Assembly: GCF_013386165.1 (NCBI RefSeq)
Contig: NZ_JACAOS010000002.1
Location: forward strand, 124,001-188,000
From: Pseudomonas gingeri
Lineage (GTDB): Bacteria > Pseudomonadota > Gammaproteobacteria > Pseudomonadales > Pseudomonadaceae
Direction of reading: 5' to 3'
Length of the DNA stretch: 64,000 nucleotides
This document shows, piece after piece, positions 26,367-35,856 of this stretch (position 1 is the stretch's first letter; the number at the start of each line of letters is the position of its first letter). The translations under genes and the position numbers were made by a program. Under the pieces are notes generated by a model. The model made no database searches. It had not been told where the DNA came from and saw nothing but the letters and a program-made list of their open reading frames with translations.

Positions 26367-27548
26367 TCAGAAGTAGTAGCCGATGTTCACATACAGCTGG
26401 TTTTTCCAGAGGTCGGTACCGCCGGCCGCGAGGCTCTGGGTATAGCTGCTGCCGCCGATGTACGGATCGTTCTTGCCGATCAGCCATTCGGTGGCGACCC
26501 AGAATTTGCTCACCGAAAACGAGGTGCCGAGGATCAAGCGTTGCGAGGTCTTGAAGTCATCCGCCGATTTGTCGAAGGCACTGTAGTTGGCATACAGCTT
26601 GATCCCGCTGATCTGGTCGAGCAGGTACTTGCCGTCGACGTCGTAGCTCAGGTCGGCGACGTAGAGGTTGCCGCGGCTGGCGACGTTGAAGGTGCCGTCA
26701 TAGCCGCCGAAGGTCACCACCTCGTTGCTGCCCGGGTTGCGTGGTGACATCTGCTGGCGCGCCGCCTGCAATTGCAGGCCCCACGGGCCGTCCTTGCCCA
26801 GGTAGTGGATGGCCACGGCATTGCGTCGCCCGTCTTCATGGGTGTCGCGGTTTTCCAGGGTCGAGGTCAGTCCCGAGATCCCCACCTCGGATTTCCAATT
26901 ACCCAGTTGCATGGCCTTGGCCAGGCGCACCACGGCGGTGTTGTGTTCCTGGTTGTCGCTGCCATCGGTCACATAGCTGTCGGCCCGGGAGACCACGGTG
27001 GAGTAGGTGTCGCCGTTGCTGGTGCCGCGCCCTTGCAGGGCCGGACGCAGGTAGAAGCCGGCTTGCAGGTTCCAGTCGCCGCTCTGCTGGATGTACTTGG
27101 CCCCGACCTGTTCCACGTCCTCCAGGCCGACAACGTTGCCCAGGGTTTCATAGAAGGTGCTGCCGAAGTAGGGTTGCAGGCCGAACGGAATCTGGTTCAG
27201 GCCGACCTGGACTTGTTGGTCAGGGTTGAATTTGTAGCCGACCCAGGCGGTTTCGGCGAACTGCACCGCGCCGATGCGATCGGTGTACTGGTAAGGGTAG
27301 GAGCGCCCGTAGAAACGGTACTTGGCGGCGGCGATCCAGGTGTCGGAGTTGTACTTGGCGGTGAGGAACGCGGTGTCGAAATCGAACTTCTGGATATCGC
27401 GATCCGGGGCGTAGTCCCAGCGATAGCGGACGGCGCCGCCGATGTCCAGGTTGTCGGTGACCTGGATGGCCATCGCGGGGGTGGAAAGGGCGCCCAACAG
27501 CGCCAGCGGGGTTAATGAGCGCAAGGCCCGGGTGGTGTTCAAATTCAT
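26367..27548 (-). CDS. Outer-membrane porin-like beta-barrel
   Basis: A 393 aa exported protein. A Sec signal peptide runs to AMA at about residue 27. The mature part has alternating hydrophobic and aromatic strands, many Tyr/Gly and short turns, and ends in NIGYYF with the terminal Phe that is recognised by the BAM machinery. It probably forms a channel for the compound taken up by the ABC importer encoded upstream on the same strand (27685-32823). It is not OprD by eye and looks nearer to the generic carbohydrate or phosphate-porin group. It is the last gene of the leftward set, and a terminator follows at 26268-26293. Confidence 0.75.
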   Translation of the reverse strand: MNLNTTRALRSLTPLALLGALSTPAMAIQVTDNLDIGGAVRYRWDYAPDRDIQKFDFDTAFLTAKYNSDTWIAAAKYRFYGRSYPYQYTDRIGAVQFAETAWVGYKFNPDQQVQVGLNQIPFGLQPYFGSTFYETLGNVVGLEDVEQVGAKYIQQSGDWNLQAGFYLRPALQGRGTSNGDTYSTVVSRADSYVTDGSDNQEHNTAVVRLAKAMQLGNWKSEVGISGLTSTLENRDTHEDGRRNAVAIHYLGKDGPWGLQLQAARQQMSPRNPGSNEVVTFGGYDGTFNVASRGNLYVADLSYDVDGKYLLDQISGIKLYANYSAFDKSADDFKTSQRLILGTSFSVSKFWVATEWLIGKNDPYIGGSSYTQSLAAGGTDLWKNQLYVNIGYYF

Positions 27549-27684
27549 GGTCGCTCCGTCTCTCTAGGTTTATTGTTGGCAACAGCCATCCCGGCCGCGG
27601 CAAAAACGCGGTCAGGATGAAAGGGGTAAGGCCCGCTACGACGAACGCTGCAAACAGCGTCCCTGTGGCGGCGGGCCGGGAGGA

Positions 27685-29325
27685 TCAGCCGCCGGTGGCA
27701 CTCAGGCCCGCTGCTGGTCCCACCTGGGGCGGCGGTCGAACCGAAGCCCCGGGCGCGGCGGCCAACAGGGTCTGGGTATAGCTATGCCGAGGCTGCAACA
27801 GCACTTGCTCGGCGGTGCCGTACTCGACCACTTCGCCCTGGCGCATCACCGCGATGTGATCGCTGATCTGCGCTGCCACGCGCAGGTCGTGGGTGATGAA
27901 CAGGATGCTCAGGTTCAGTCGTTGCTGGAGTTCGGCGAGCAACTCCAGCACCTGTTTCTGCACCGAGACGTCCAGTGCCGAAACGCTCTCGTCGGCAATC
28001 AGGACCTGCGGGCGCATGGCCAGGGCGCGGGCGATGCCGATGCGCTGGCGCTGGCCGCCGGAGAACTGCCGGGGTTTGCGTTTCAGTGCGTCGCGCTTGA
28101 GGCCGACCTGCTCCAGCAAGTCGCCGGCTTCGATCCAGGCGTCCTTGGCCGACAGCCCGCGCAGTTGCGCGGCACGGGCGATGATGTCGCCGACCCGATG
28201 GCGCGGATTGAGCGAGCCGTAGGGGTCCTGGAAAATCATCTGGATCTGCCGCCGACCGCGGGTCAGCGCCTCGCCCTTGAGCGCGAGGAAATCGCTGTCG
28301 CCGAGCCAGACATGCCCGCTGTCGCTGTCCACCAGACGAATCGCCGCCTTGACCAGGGTGCTCTTGCCCGAGCCGGACTCACCGACAATCGCCAGGGTCT
28401 TGCCCCGTGGCAGTTGCAGCGAGACATCCTTGAGGGCACAGACCTGGCGTCCTTCGACGTGATAGGTCTTGTTCAGGTGTTCGATGCGCAACGCCATCTC
28501 ACCGTCGGCGCAGGGCACGTGCAGTTCCGGGTTCAACGCCGGGACCGCGGCAATCAGCTTGCGTGTGTAAGGGTGGCGGGGCGCCTGCAACACTTGGTCG
28601 CGCTCACCGATTTCCACCAGGCAACCGCCTTCCATCACCGCGATACGGTCGGCGATTTCCGCCACCACACCGAAGTCATGGGTGATGAACAGGATGCCGT
28701 GCTGGCCGCGACCGCGCAGGTCGCGGATCAGTTTGAGCACCTGGGCCTGGGTGGTCACGTCGAGGGCGGTGGTCGGTTCGTCGGCGATCAGCAGGTCCGG
28801 GTTCATCGCCAGGGCCATGGCGATCACCACCCGCTGGCATTGGCCGCCGGAGAGTTGATGGGGAAAGCTGTTGGCGATGCGTGGCGGCTCCGGCAACTGG
28901 GTCGACTCCAGCAGCGCGAGCATGCGTTCGCGGCGTTCCGCCGGGCCCATGTCCGGCGCGTGGATCTCGAAGATTTCCTCCACTTGCCTGCCGATGCGAA
29001 TCGCCGGGTTGAGGGCCGCCATGGGCTCCTGGAAGATCATCGCGATGCGGTTGCCACGCAGGCCGCGCAACTGCGCTTCAGGCATGCTGCAGATGTCCTC
29101 GCCGAGGAAATCGATACGCCCTTCGCTGTGACGCAGGCCCTTGGCGTAATCGCCCATGATGGCTCCGGACAGCACCGATTTGCCCGAGCCGGACTCGCCG
29201 ATCACGCAGAGGATTTCACCCTTGCGCACGTCCAGGTCGATTTTCTGGACCGCATGGCTGCGGTCCGCGCCCGGTGGCAGTTCGATGGACAACCCCTCGA
29301 CGCGCAATACTTGTTGGTTGCTCAT
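27685..29325 (-). CDS. ABC importer ATPase, fused DppD-DppF type
   Basis: A 546 aa protein with two complete nucleotide-binding domains, each with Walker A GESGSGKS (about residues 40 and 325), LSGGQ-type signature ([18 protein letters not shown]) and Walker B ([24 protein letters not shown]). It energises the peptide/opine/nickel-type importer formed by the two permeases and the family-5 binding protein encoded just upstream. The fused layout is like GsiA or YejF. The true start is ATG at 29325-29323 with AAGGAG upstream; a longer frame that continues into the permease gene is not coding. Two bases separate it from the permease stop. Confidence 0.93.
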   Translation of the reverse strand: MSNQQVLRVEGLSIELPPGADRSHAVQKIDLDVRKGEILCVIGESGSGKSVLSGAIMGDYAKGLRHSEGRIDFLGEDICSMPEAQLRGLRGNRIAMIFQEPMAALNPAIRIGRQVEEIFEIHAPDMGPAERRERMLALLESTQLPEPPRIANSFPHQLSGGQCQRVVIAMALAMNPDLLIADEPTTALDVTTQAQVLKLIRDLRGRGQHGILFITHDFGVVAEIADRIAVMEGGCLVEIGERDQVLQAPRHPYTRKLIAAVPALNPELHVPCADGEMALRIEHLNKTYHVEGRQVCALKDVSLQLPRGKTLAIVGESGSGKSTLVKAAIRLVDSDSGHVWLGDSDFLALKGEALTRGRRQIQMIFQDPYGSLNPRHRVGDIIARAAQLRGLSAKDAWIEAGDLLEQVGLKRDALKRKPRQFSGGQRQRIGIARALAMRPQVLIADESVSALDVSVQKQVLELLAELQQRLNLSILFITHDLRVAAQISDHIAVMRQGEVVEYGTAEQVLLQPRHSYTQTLLAAAPGASVRPPPQVGPAAGLSATGG

Positions 29326-29327
29326 AC

Positions 29328-30164
29328 TCAACTCCTTGTGCCTTTCTGGGCGTGTTCGTCCAGGCCGTCCGCCAGCAGGCTGAGGCCGAGCATCAGGGTG
29401 GAGATGGCAATGCAGGGGAAGATCACCAGGTGGGGGAACGCGATGGCCATGCTGCGGCCTTCGTTGATCATGCCGCCCCAGTCCGGGGTCGGTGGTGGCA
29501 AGCCGAGTCCGAGGAAGCCGAGGGCGCCGATCATGATCGCGGTGTAGCCGATGCGCAGGCAGAAATCGACGATCAACGGGCCGCCGCAGTTGGGCAGGAT
29601 TTCCACGGTCATGATCCGCAGCGCACCTTCGCCCTGGGTGATGGCGCTGAGCACATAGTCCCGGGAACGCAGGTCCATGGTCAGGGCGCGCATGATCCGG
29701 AAGATCGCCGGGGCGCTGGTGAAGGTCACCGCGATCAGGATGTTCAGCGCCGAGGCGCCGAGGGCGATGATGATCACGATGTACAGCACCAGCACCGGGA
29801 ACGACAGCACGGTGTCGGCGATATAGGACAGCACCGAATCGACCCAACCGCTGAAGTAGCCGGCGCACAGGCCCATGGCGATGCCGACGGCAAACGCGGT
29901 GAGGGTCGCCAGGGTCGACCAGAGCAGTACCGTACGGGTGCCCCAGATCAGTCGCGAGAGAATGTCGCGGCCCAGCACATCGGTACCCAGCAGGAAGGTC
30001 TGGCCGCTGCCGTCGTCGCCGAACGGCGTCAGCAGCGGGGTGAAGCTTTCCAGCGGATCATGGGGTGCCAGCCACGGGGCGAAGATCCCGAGGATCACCC
30101 AGCCGCCCACCAGGAACAGGCCCAGGGCCGCCAACGGGTTCTTGAATGCATGCAGAAGATTCAT
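29328..30164 (-). CDS. ABC importer permease (DppC type)
   Basis: Inner-membrane permease of 278 aa with about six helices. N-terminal part has the DppC-like segment FAPWLAPHDPLE and the loop LLGTDVLGRDILSRLIWGTR that is shared by DppC/OppC-type subunits. The EAA-type loop contacting the ATPase lies near LTMDLRSRDYVLSAI. It pairs with the DppB-type permease encoded immediately upstream (4-base overlap) and the dual ATPase downstream. The substrate class of such importers runs from di- and oligopeptides to opines, sugar-phosphates and nickel complexes, so the subunit itself says little about the cargo. Confidence 0.92.
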   Translation of the reverse strand: MNLLHAFKNPLAALGLFLVGGWVILGIFAPWLAPHDPLESFTPLLTPFGDDGSGQTFLLGTDVLGRDILSRLIWGTRTVLLWSTLATLTAFAVGIAMGLCAGYFSGWVDSVLSYIADTVLSFPVLVLYIVIIIALGASALNILIAVTFTSAPAIFRIMRALTMDLRSRDYVLSAITQGEGALRIMTVEILPNCGGPLIVDFCLRIGYTAIMIGALGFLGLGLPPPTPDWGGMINEGRSMAIAFPHLVIFPCIAISTLMLGLSLLADGLDEHAQKGTRS

Positions 30165-31114
30165 CGGGCGCTCCCGCCAAGGCTGCGCAGCGTGATGCGC
30201 GGGTTGAGCCAGGTATAGGCCAGGTCGGAGAGGATCTTGGTCGAGCCCACCACCAGTGCACTGATCATGGCGCAGGCCTCGATCAGGTAGACGTCATGGT
30301 TCAGCGAGGCGGTGTAGAGCAGCGAGCCGAAGCCTTTGTAGGCGAAGAACACCTCGACCACGATGACGTTGGACAGCAGCCACGGGATGTACAGCATGAT
30401 CACCGTGACGGGTGCGATCAGCACATTGCGCAGCGCATGGCGCAGCACGATGCGTGAGGTCGAGGCACCCTTGAGGCGGGCGGTGCGGATGTACGGCGCC
30501 TGCATCACCTCGACCATCGAGGCGCGGGTGATCCGTGCCAGGTAGCCGACGCCGAACAGGCACAACACCATCAGCGGCATCGCCAGTTGCAGGGCGCTGA
30601 AACCGTCGCTCATGCTGCTCACGCCGGGCAGCCAGTTGAGCCAGAACACAAAGATTGCCGAGACGAACACCGCGCTGGCGAAGTCCGGAATCGAGGTGGT
30701 GACGATGGACAGGAACGACACCAGGCGGTCCAGGAGCGAGCCCTGGCGAATCCCGGCCAGGACGCCGAGGGTCAGTGCCACGGGAACCATGATCAGCAGC
30801 GCGAGGCCGGCGAGCATCAGGGTCTGTCCCAGATTGGGCAGCAGCAGGTCCATCACCGGTTCACGAAAGTGCACCGAGGTGCCCCAGTGGCCACTGACGA
30901 AGTCCTTCAGCCAGATCAGGTAACGCCACAGGAACGGTTGATCGTAGCCGTGCTCGGTGAGCCAGGCGGCGCGTTGGTCGGCGGCGGAGTAGGGGCCGAG
31001 GACGTTGATCGCGACGTCCTCGATATTCAACTCCAGGGCGAAAAAAACGATCAGTGACACCGACAACAAAGTCGCTGCCAGGGCCAGTAGCTTGCGCCAC
31101 AGAAAATCAGCCAT
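30161..31114 (-). CDS. ABC importer permease (DppB type)
   Basis: Inner-membrane permease of 317 aa with six helices. It starts with the DppB-like FLWRKLLALAATLLSVSLIV followed by a periplasmic loop with HGYDQPFLWRYLIWLKDFV, the place where DppB-type subunits carry the same pattern (G-x-D-x-P). The ATPase-contact loop is STRIVLRHALRNVL near the C-terminus. It shares 4 bases with the DppC-type gene. Between this gene and the binding-protein gene lie 74 bases. Part of the leftward transport operon. Confidence 0.92.
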   Translation of the reverse strand: MADFLWRKLLALAATLLSVSLIVFFALELNIEDVAINVLGPYSAADQRAAWLTEHGYDQPFLWRYLIWLKDFVSGHWGTSVHFREPVMDLLLPNLGQTLMLAGLALLIMVPVALTLGVLAGIRQGSLLDRLVSFLSIVTTSIPDFASAVFVSAIFVFWLNWLPGVSSMSDGFSALQLAMPLMVLCLFGVGYLARITRASMVEVMQAPYIRTARLKGASTSRIVLRHALRNVLIAPVTVIMLYIPWLLSNVIVVEVFFAYKGFGSLLYTASLNHDVYLIEACAMISALVVGSTKILSDLAYTWLNPRITLRSLGGSAR

Positions 31115-31188
31115 GTTTGCATGCTCCGGCTATACAGTTGCCGGCTCGCCGCACCGGGGTGGGCGAGCTCATTGTTTCAAAGGTCGGA

Positions 31189-32823
31189 TCAGGCGCTGAG
31201 CCAGGTTTCGTTCATCGGGTAGAAGTCCGATGGATGGACCTGGAAGCCTTGGACCTTCTGCGACGTGGCGGTGAACTTGTCAGCCCAGAACGGCTGGACG
31301 ATGACGCAGGCGTCCTGGAGAATCTGTTCGACGCTTTGCATCGCCAGGGAGCGCTGCTTCGGATCGACGATACCCATGGCCTTGTCCAGGGCCGCGTCGA
31401 AGGCCGGGTCGTGGTAATGGCTTTCGTTCCAGGCGCCGCCGCCGCGGTAGGCCAGCTCCAGGGACATCACCCCGAGTGGGCGGTGGGCCCAGTAGGTGAG
31501 GCTGAAGGCGGCCTTGTCCCAGATCGGCCAGTACTGGGTGGCGGGAATCACCTTGAGGTTGATGCGGATGCCGGCTTCCAGGCAGTTCTGCTGGAGGATC
31601 TGCGCGGTGTCCTGCTCGTAGCGACCCTGGGTGTTGCCGACGATCAGGTCGATGTCGATACCCTTGGGGTGCCCGGCTTCGGCCAGCAGTGCCTTGGCCT
31701 GGGCCACGTCGCGGGCACGCTTGGGCAGCGGGAAGTATTCCGGGTGCGATGGCGCCACATGGTGGTCTTCGCCCAGGGTGCCCATGCCGCGATAGGCGAT
31801 CTTGAGCATTTGCGCGTTGTCGGCGCAGAGCGCCACGGCCTTGCGGATGCGCAGGTCGTCGAAGGGCTTCTGGTCCACGGCCATGCGCATGACCACGGTC
31901 TGCGCCGATTTGCAGGTCAGCAGCTTGGCGTTGGGCAGGCGCTTGGCCAGGTCCAGTTCGGCCACGGTAACGCGGTACAAGACGTCGACTTGTCCGGCTT
32001 GCAGGGCGGCCAGTTGGGTGGACACGTCGGTGCCCATGTCGACATAACGCAACTCGTCGAGGTAGGCCGGCTTGCCCCAGTAGTCGGCGCGCTTGGCGAA
32101 GGTGGCTTCCTTGTTCACCGCGAACGAGCCGAGTTTGAAAGGACCGGTGCCGACGGGGTTTTTCGACCAGTCGTCACCGGCCTTGAAGCTGCGATGAACA
32201 ATGGCGCAGGTGAAGGCATTGAGCATTTCCGGGATCGCCAGGATCGGCCGCTTGAGCACCAGCTTGAACTGGTAAGGCCCGAGTTTTTCGAATGAGACGA
32301 TGTCCTGGAACGCGGTGCGGTTGACCGACTTGGAGTCGGCGCCGGTCCAGCGTTGGAAGTTGTGCTCGACGTCGTCGGCGTTGAAGGCGTCGCCGTTGCT
32401 CCACTTGACGTCCTGGCGCAGGTTGAAGACCCACTCCTTGAGATCGTCCGAGGGTTTCCAGCTTTCAGCCAGGTACGGGTGGGTGATGTTCTGGGCGTCG
32501 ACCCAGGTCAGGTATTCCAGGCTGTTGCGCATCAGGTTCGAGGCTTCGATCCAGGTGATGAGCATCGGGTCCTGGATTTCCTGGATGGCGCAGGCAAAAC
32601 GCAGGCTGCCGCCGTTGCGCGGGGTCAGGGTTTCGCCGGCCTGGGCAGGGCCACTGAGCAAGGCTGAACCGACGAAGGTGCTGGCGGTGGCGGCGGTGAT
32701 GCCCAGCAGCGTGGCAGTGTGCAGGAACTGACGACGGCTGATCTGGCCGCTTTTGGCCTGGATGCACAGGTCTGCTACGGCTGAATGCGGCGCAGAGCCG
32801 TCCAGGGTCTTTAAGTCTTTCAT
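31189..32823 (-). CDS. ABC importer periplasmic binding protein, family 5
   Basis: A 544 aa substrate-binding protein of the DppA/OppA cluster. The N-terminus has a twin-arginine signal (SRRQFLHTATLL at about residues 29-40, cleavage after AQA near 62), so the protein is probably folded before export. The mature part holds the family feature YLAESWKPSDDLKEWVFNLR. I place the start at ATG 32823 because GGAGAGGCT lies just upstream; the frame before it lacks a better site. It would capture the cargo of the importer in the periplasm. The M24 enzyme and the oxygenase encoded upstream (33432 and 34836) probably act on that cargo inside the cell. Confidence 0.92.
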   Translation of the reverse strand: MKDLKTLDGSAPHSAVADLCIQAKSGQISRRQFLHTATLLGITAATASTFVGSALLSGPAQAGETLTPRNGGSLRFACAIQEIQDPMLITWIEASNLMRNSLEYLTWVDAQNITHPYLAESWKPSDDLKEWVFNLRQDVKWSNGDAFNADDVEHNFQRWTGADSKSVNRTAFQDIVSFEKLGPYQFKLVLKRPILAIPEMLNAFTCAIVHRSFKAGDDWSKNPVGTGPFKLGSFAVNKEATFAKRADYWGKPAYLDELRYVDMGTDVSTQLAALQAGQVDVLYRVTVAELDLAKRLPNAKLLTCKSAQTVVMRMAVDQKPFDDLRIRKAVALCADNAQMLKIAYRGMGTLGEDHHVAPSHPEYFPLPKRARDVAQAKALLAEAGHPKGIDIDLIVGNTQGRYEQDTAQILQQNCLEAGIRINLKVIPATQYWPIWDKAAFSLTYWAHRPLGVMSLELAYRGGGAWNESHYHDPAFDAALDKAMGIVDPKQRSLAMQSVEQILQDACVIVQPFWADKFTATSQKVQGFQVHPSDFYPMNETWLSA

Positions 32824-33431
32824 GAGCCTCTCCGAAACGTGGGCGTTGATGCGTGTTTGATGGATGCAACGAAACGACAACTGGTACTGTCAGCTGTGGA
32901 TCACCAGACATGGCATTGGCAGCAGAGCAAAGCTCGGAGCGTTCAGGAGGCGGAACTTGGGGTAGGACATAGGACGGCTCTCATGTTGTTTTTATTTGAG
33001 GTGTTTGCAGTTTTGTCATCTCGCCATTTATGAACAAACGATAAATTCAGCGAGCAAACGTTCGAAAAATGCACATTACTAATCGTCCTGCCCCTCCAGA
33101 CGCTTCCTTGCTCCTTCAAGCTGTTCGGTTCATCGCATTCGCCAACAAATGGGCTCCCACAATCCGGGGAGGACGCCGGACCTGGAACCCTTTGGGCGCT
33201 AATTTGCTGGCGAAGATTGCTGCGGGTATGTGTTGAATGCGAGGGAGGGAGCTTGGGCGGACAGGTAGCAGACATGATTGCTCTCGCTCGTTTGTTTTTA
33301 TTGATGAGCTTTGATTGGCGACTTTTATCACCGGCTCATCGCGCGACCCTAACTATTAAAACTCATGCAGGTATGAGTTCAGGTAATACCATGAGACCGA
33401 CTTGCCTGCGAAGGCGGTCTCTCGGATTCAG
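32824..33431. other. 608-base gap inside the leftward operon
   Basis: No gene seen. The stretch probably holds a promoter for the binding-protein gene. A weak REP-like pair lies around 33125-33215 (TTCGCCAACAAATGGGCTCCCAC and TTGCTGGCGAAG on the opposite strand), too diverged to call firmly. Confidence 0.35.
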
Positions 33432-34658
33432 TTACCTGGGCAACAATCGCGGATCAAACGGGTAATCGGAGAGCAGTTCAATACCGTTTTCGTGGATGTA
33501 GATCTGCTCCTCCAGCTTGACTCCTTCACCTCCGGCGTCGTGGCCGATGTAGCTCTCCACGCAGATGGTCATGCCGGCTTCGAACACCCCGTCATAGCCC
33601 AGTGCATCGATGTCTTCGCGGTGCACCACGTAGGGGTATTCACCGGTCATGCCAACCCCGTGGGCCAGGGCGAAATAACGGTTGGCCTTGTAGTGGTCGG
33701 GGATCTTCCAGGCCAGCTCCGCATACTCCTTGAAGCTGCGTCCGGCCTTGAGCATTTCCATGTTGGTCTGCACCTGTTCATAGGCCAGCTTGTAGAGCTC
33801 CTGCTGCTTGTGGGTGGCCGCCTGTTCGCCACAGAGAAAGGTCCGCGAGAAATCCGCGTAGTAACCGAAACGACCGACCACATCGGTGTCCAGCGCCACC
33901 AGGTCGCCGGCTTCGATGGGCCGTGTGCTGCACTCCTGGAACCAGGGGTTGGTGCGGGGGCCGGAAGAGAGCAGACGGGTTTCCACGTAGTCGCCGTCGG
34001 TGGCGATCACGTGCTGGTGCAGGTGCGACCAGAGTTCGTTTTCGCTGATGCCGGGTTGCAGTTTGCTTTCCATCAAGCGCACCCCGGCTTCGGTGGCGCG
34101 CAGGCTGGCGCGGATCATCTTCAACTCGTTCGGCACCTTGATGCAGCGGGCGCGCTCCAGGGGTTCCTGGGCATCGAAGACCTGATAGCCGAGTTTCTGC
34201 AATTCGAAGGCCGCCGCCGAGGTGGCGCTCTCGATGGCGATGCGTTTACCGCCGCCGCATTTGCGCACCAGGTCGTCGATTTCGGCGGCCCAGTCGGCGG
34301 TGACGTTGCTCAGGAAGCTGTCGCAGAAGTAGTAGGAGATCGCCTTGGCCGGGCGAACCTCGTCGACGGTGTTCAACGACTCGGCCAGGTGCAGGCAGCC
34401 GCCGAATTCGAAGACCACCACCGGACCTTCGGCGGGGATAAAGGCATAACGGGCCGGGTTGCGCGCCGAGTACACCTGCATGTTGCGCGAGCCGGTGGCG
34501 TAGCGCATATGGGTTGGGTCGAACAGCACGCAGGCGGCGTAGTCGCGTTTTTTAAGTTCATTGCGTACCCGTTGCAGGCGGTCCAGCTGGATCTGCTGGA
34601 TCTCGGCGTAGGTGGGTTCGCAGTCGGACGGATTACGGTTGGGGCCGGAAAGACTCAT
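33432..34658 (-). CDS. M24-family metallo-enzyme, DddP-like
   Basis: A 408 aa protein with the pita-bread (aminopeptidase P/creatinase) fold. The closest family I recognise is DddP, the DMSP lyase: shared phrases include SSGPRTNPWFQEC, LDTDVVGRFGY, QTNMEMLKAG and SDYPFDP. Metal ligands are all present: Asp257, Asp259, Asp269, His333, Glu368 and Glu383. The Asp that acts as base in DddP (six residues after the metal His, Asp377 in the Ruegeria numbering) is Gly339 here (AHGVGMTGEYP). So a true DMSP lyase is doubtful. Hydrolysis of an N-acyl or betaine-like compound or a proline peptide is possible. The gene lies between an oxygenase gene and the ABC importer. Confidence 0.8.
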   Translation of the reverse strand: MSLSGPNRNPSDCEPTYAEIQQIQLDRLQRVRNELKKRDYAACVLFDPTHMRYATGSRNMQVYSARNPARYAFIPAEGPVVVFEFGGCLHLAESLNTVDEVRPAKAISYYFCDSFLSNVTADWAAEIDDLVRKCGGGKRIAIESATSAAAFELQKLGYQVFDAQEPLERARCIKVPNELKMIRASLRATEAGVRLMESKLQPGISENELWSHLHQHVIATDGDYVETRLLSSGPRTNPWFQECSTRPIEAGDLVALDTDVVGRFGYYADFSRTFLCGEQAATHKQQELYKLAYEQVQTNMEMLKAGRSFKEYAELAWKIPDHYKANRYFALAHGVGMTGEYPYVVHREDIDALGYDGVFEAGMTICVESYIGHDAGGEGVKLEEQIYIHENGIELLSDYPFDPRLLPR

Positions 34659-34736
34659 GGGGTGTTCCTCGCTAATACCGGTTGGTGATGGAAATTTGTT
34701 TTTATAAGCAGCTGTATTTGTTGGGTGCGCAGGATC

Positions 34737-34821
34737 TGTAGGAGCCGGCTTGCTGGCGATGGGGCCAGTGAGCCTTGCACCGCCTGACTGGTCGCCATCG
34801 CTGGCAAGCCAGGCTCCTACA
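34737..34821. repeat. REP doublet between oxygenase and M24 genes
   Basis: Inverted pair: TGTAGGAGCCGGCTTGCTGG at 34737-34756 and the reverse complement ending near 34821 (CAAGCCAGGCTCCTAC with one changed base). It is of the CCGGC subtype and lies inside the leftward operon. Confidence 0.85.
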
Positions 34822-34835
34822 AGGACCGCGTATAT

Positions 34836-35717
34836 TCAGTCGAGCAATTGGTCGCTGCGCACCCGGCTGCGTTCGGCTTGCAGGTGAGCTTCGGAGAGCC
34901 GCCCGTAGAGCTGCTTGGTGCGCTCGGCGCGGCCGATGATTCCGGGCTTTTCCGAGTAGGCGAAGATCGCGGTATTGCGTTCCACCGCACCTTCGACACG
35001 GGTCACCCGGTGCACTGAAAAGCGCCCTTTGAAGATCTGCAGATCGCCGGGATTGAGCTCCAGGTACTTGACCCGGCTGCGATCCTCACCCCGTACCACC
35101 TTGCCCACTGCGCCGAGGTTTTCCGCCGTGCGCGAGCGAATCATCGGCGCGTACTCGAACAGGCCGCCGGCCTCGGGCTTCTGGGTCATCATGCTGACAA
35201 TGAATTCGTTGGTGTCGAAGTGCCAAGGCTGCTGGGTGCCCTCCGGCATCACGTTGATCACCAGGCCGGCAAAGGGGTCGGCATATTCGAAAATCTCCGG
35301 TTCCCCCAGGCAGGCGCCGATGAAACGTTTCATCATCGGCGAGACGTAGAGCCGGTGAATGATCGCGTCCGGGGCGATCATGTCGCGGGTCACGAAGCCG
35401 CTGGTGCGCTCCATGAAGGTGCGGCGCGGGTCTTCAGCCGGCAGGGTGGGATCGTCTTCGGTGAAGTAGGCGTTGACCTTGCGCACCGAATAAAAGGTCT
35501 TGTCCGAGAGCGCCTGGCCCTCGAGGCGAGCCTGTTCCAGCACTTCGGGACGCAGGAAATTCTTCAGCAGGCAGCAACCGTCGACAGCCAGTTCGGCCCG
35601 GGCGTGATCGATCAGTGCCTGTAATTGGACATGGCCCGAATCATGAATGGGATAACGTTCGGTGTTGACGATATCGCTGATATCGCCCACTTCGGCATCG
35701 GCAAGTTGAAGGCTCAT
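34836..35717 (-). CDS. Fe(II)/2-oxoglutarate oxygenase, PhyH/HalD-like
   Basis: A 293 aa cupin-fold oxygenase of the phytanoyl-CoA dioxygenase superfamily. The iron triad is readable: His166 and Asp168 in QPWHFDTNE and the distal His236 in FSVHRVTRVEG, with Arg247 as a likely 2-oxoglutarate ligand. Because Asp168 is kept, it should hydroxylate or demethylate; halogenases of the BesD/HalD group have Gly or Ala there. It would modify the compound imported by the ABC system encoded downstream, before or after the M24 enzyme acts. Divergent from the LysR gene at 35857 with about 140 bases between, a normal layout for LysR control. Confidence 0.78.
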   Translation of the reverse strand: MSLQLADAEVGDISDIVNTERYPIHDSGHVQLQALIDHARAELAVDGCCLLKNFLRPEVLEQARLEGQALSDKTFYSVRKVNAYFTEDDPTLPAEDPRRTFMERTSGFVTRDMIAPDAIIHRLYVSPMMKRFIGACLGEPEIFEYADPFAGLVINVMPEGTQQPWHFDTNEFIVSMMTQKPEAGGLFEYAPMIRSRTAENLGAVGKVVRGEDRSRVKYLELNPGDLQIFKGRFSVHRVTRVEGAVERNTAIFAYSEKPGIIGRAERTKQLYGRLSEAHLQAERSRVRSDQLLD

Positions 35718-35856
35718 TTCGGGCTCCTGAAGTTAACGATCATTAGTCGCCAGTGCAAGGTTCGAAGTTGTCTCGGCGTTGAATCGATAGTTGCTTAAAA
35801 GCAGGAGTAATAGAAATGATGAGTTACGATCGAATCCATCGGCAGGAGCGATAGTT
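35718..35856. promoter_or_regulatory. Divergent promoter region, oxygenase operon / LysR
   Basis: 139 bases between divergent genes. It should contain both promoters and the LysR binding site. I did not find a clear T-N11-A palindrome by eye, so this is placed on layout only. Confidence 0.4.

Noticed and set aside
27685-29868. 727-codon leftward frame through both ATPase and permease regions
   Set aside because: The N-terminal 180 codons overlap the DppC-type permease in another frame and have no protein-like motif; the ATPase starts at 29325 with a good ribosome binding site.
33432-34658. Standard DMSP lyase DddP
   Set aside because: The phrases and metal ligands match DddP, but the Asp that acts as base is Gly339, so the lyase activity should not be assumed.
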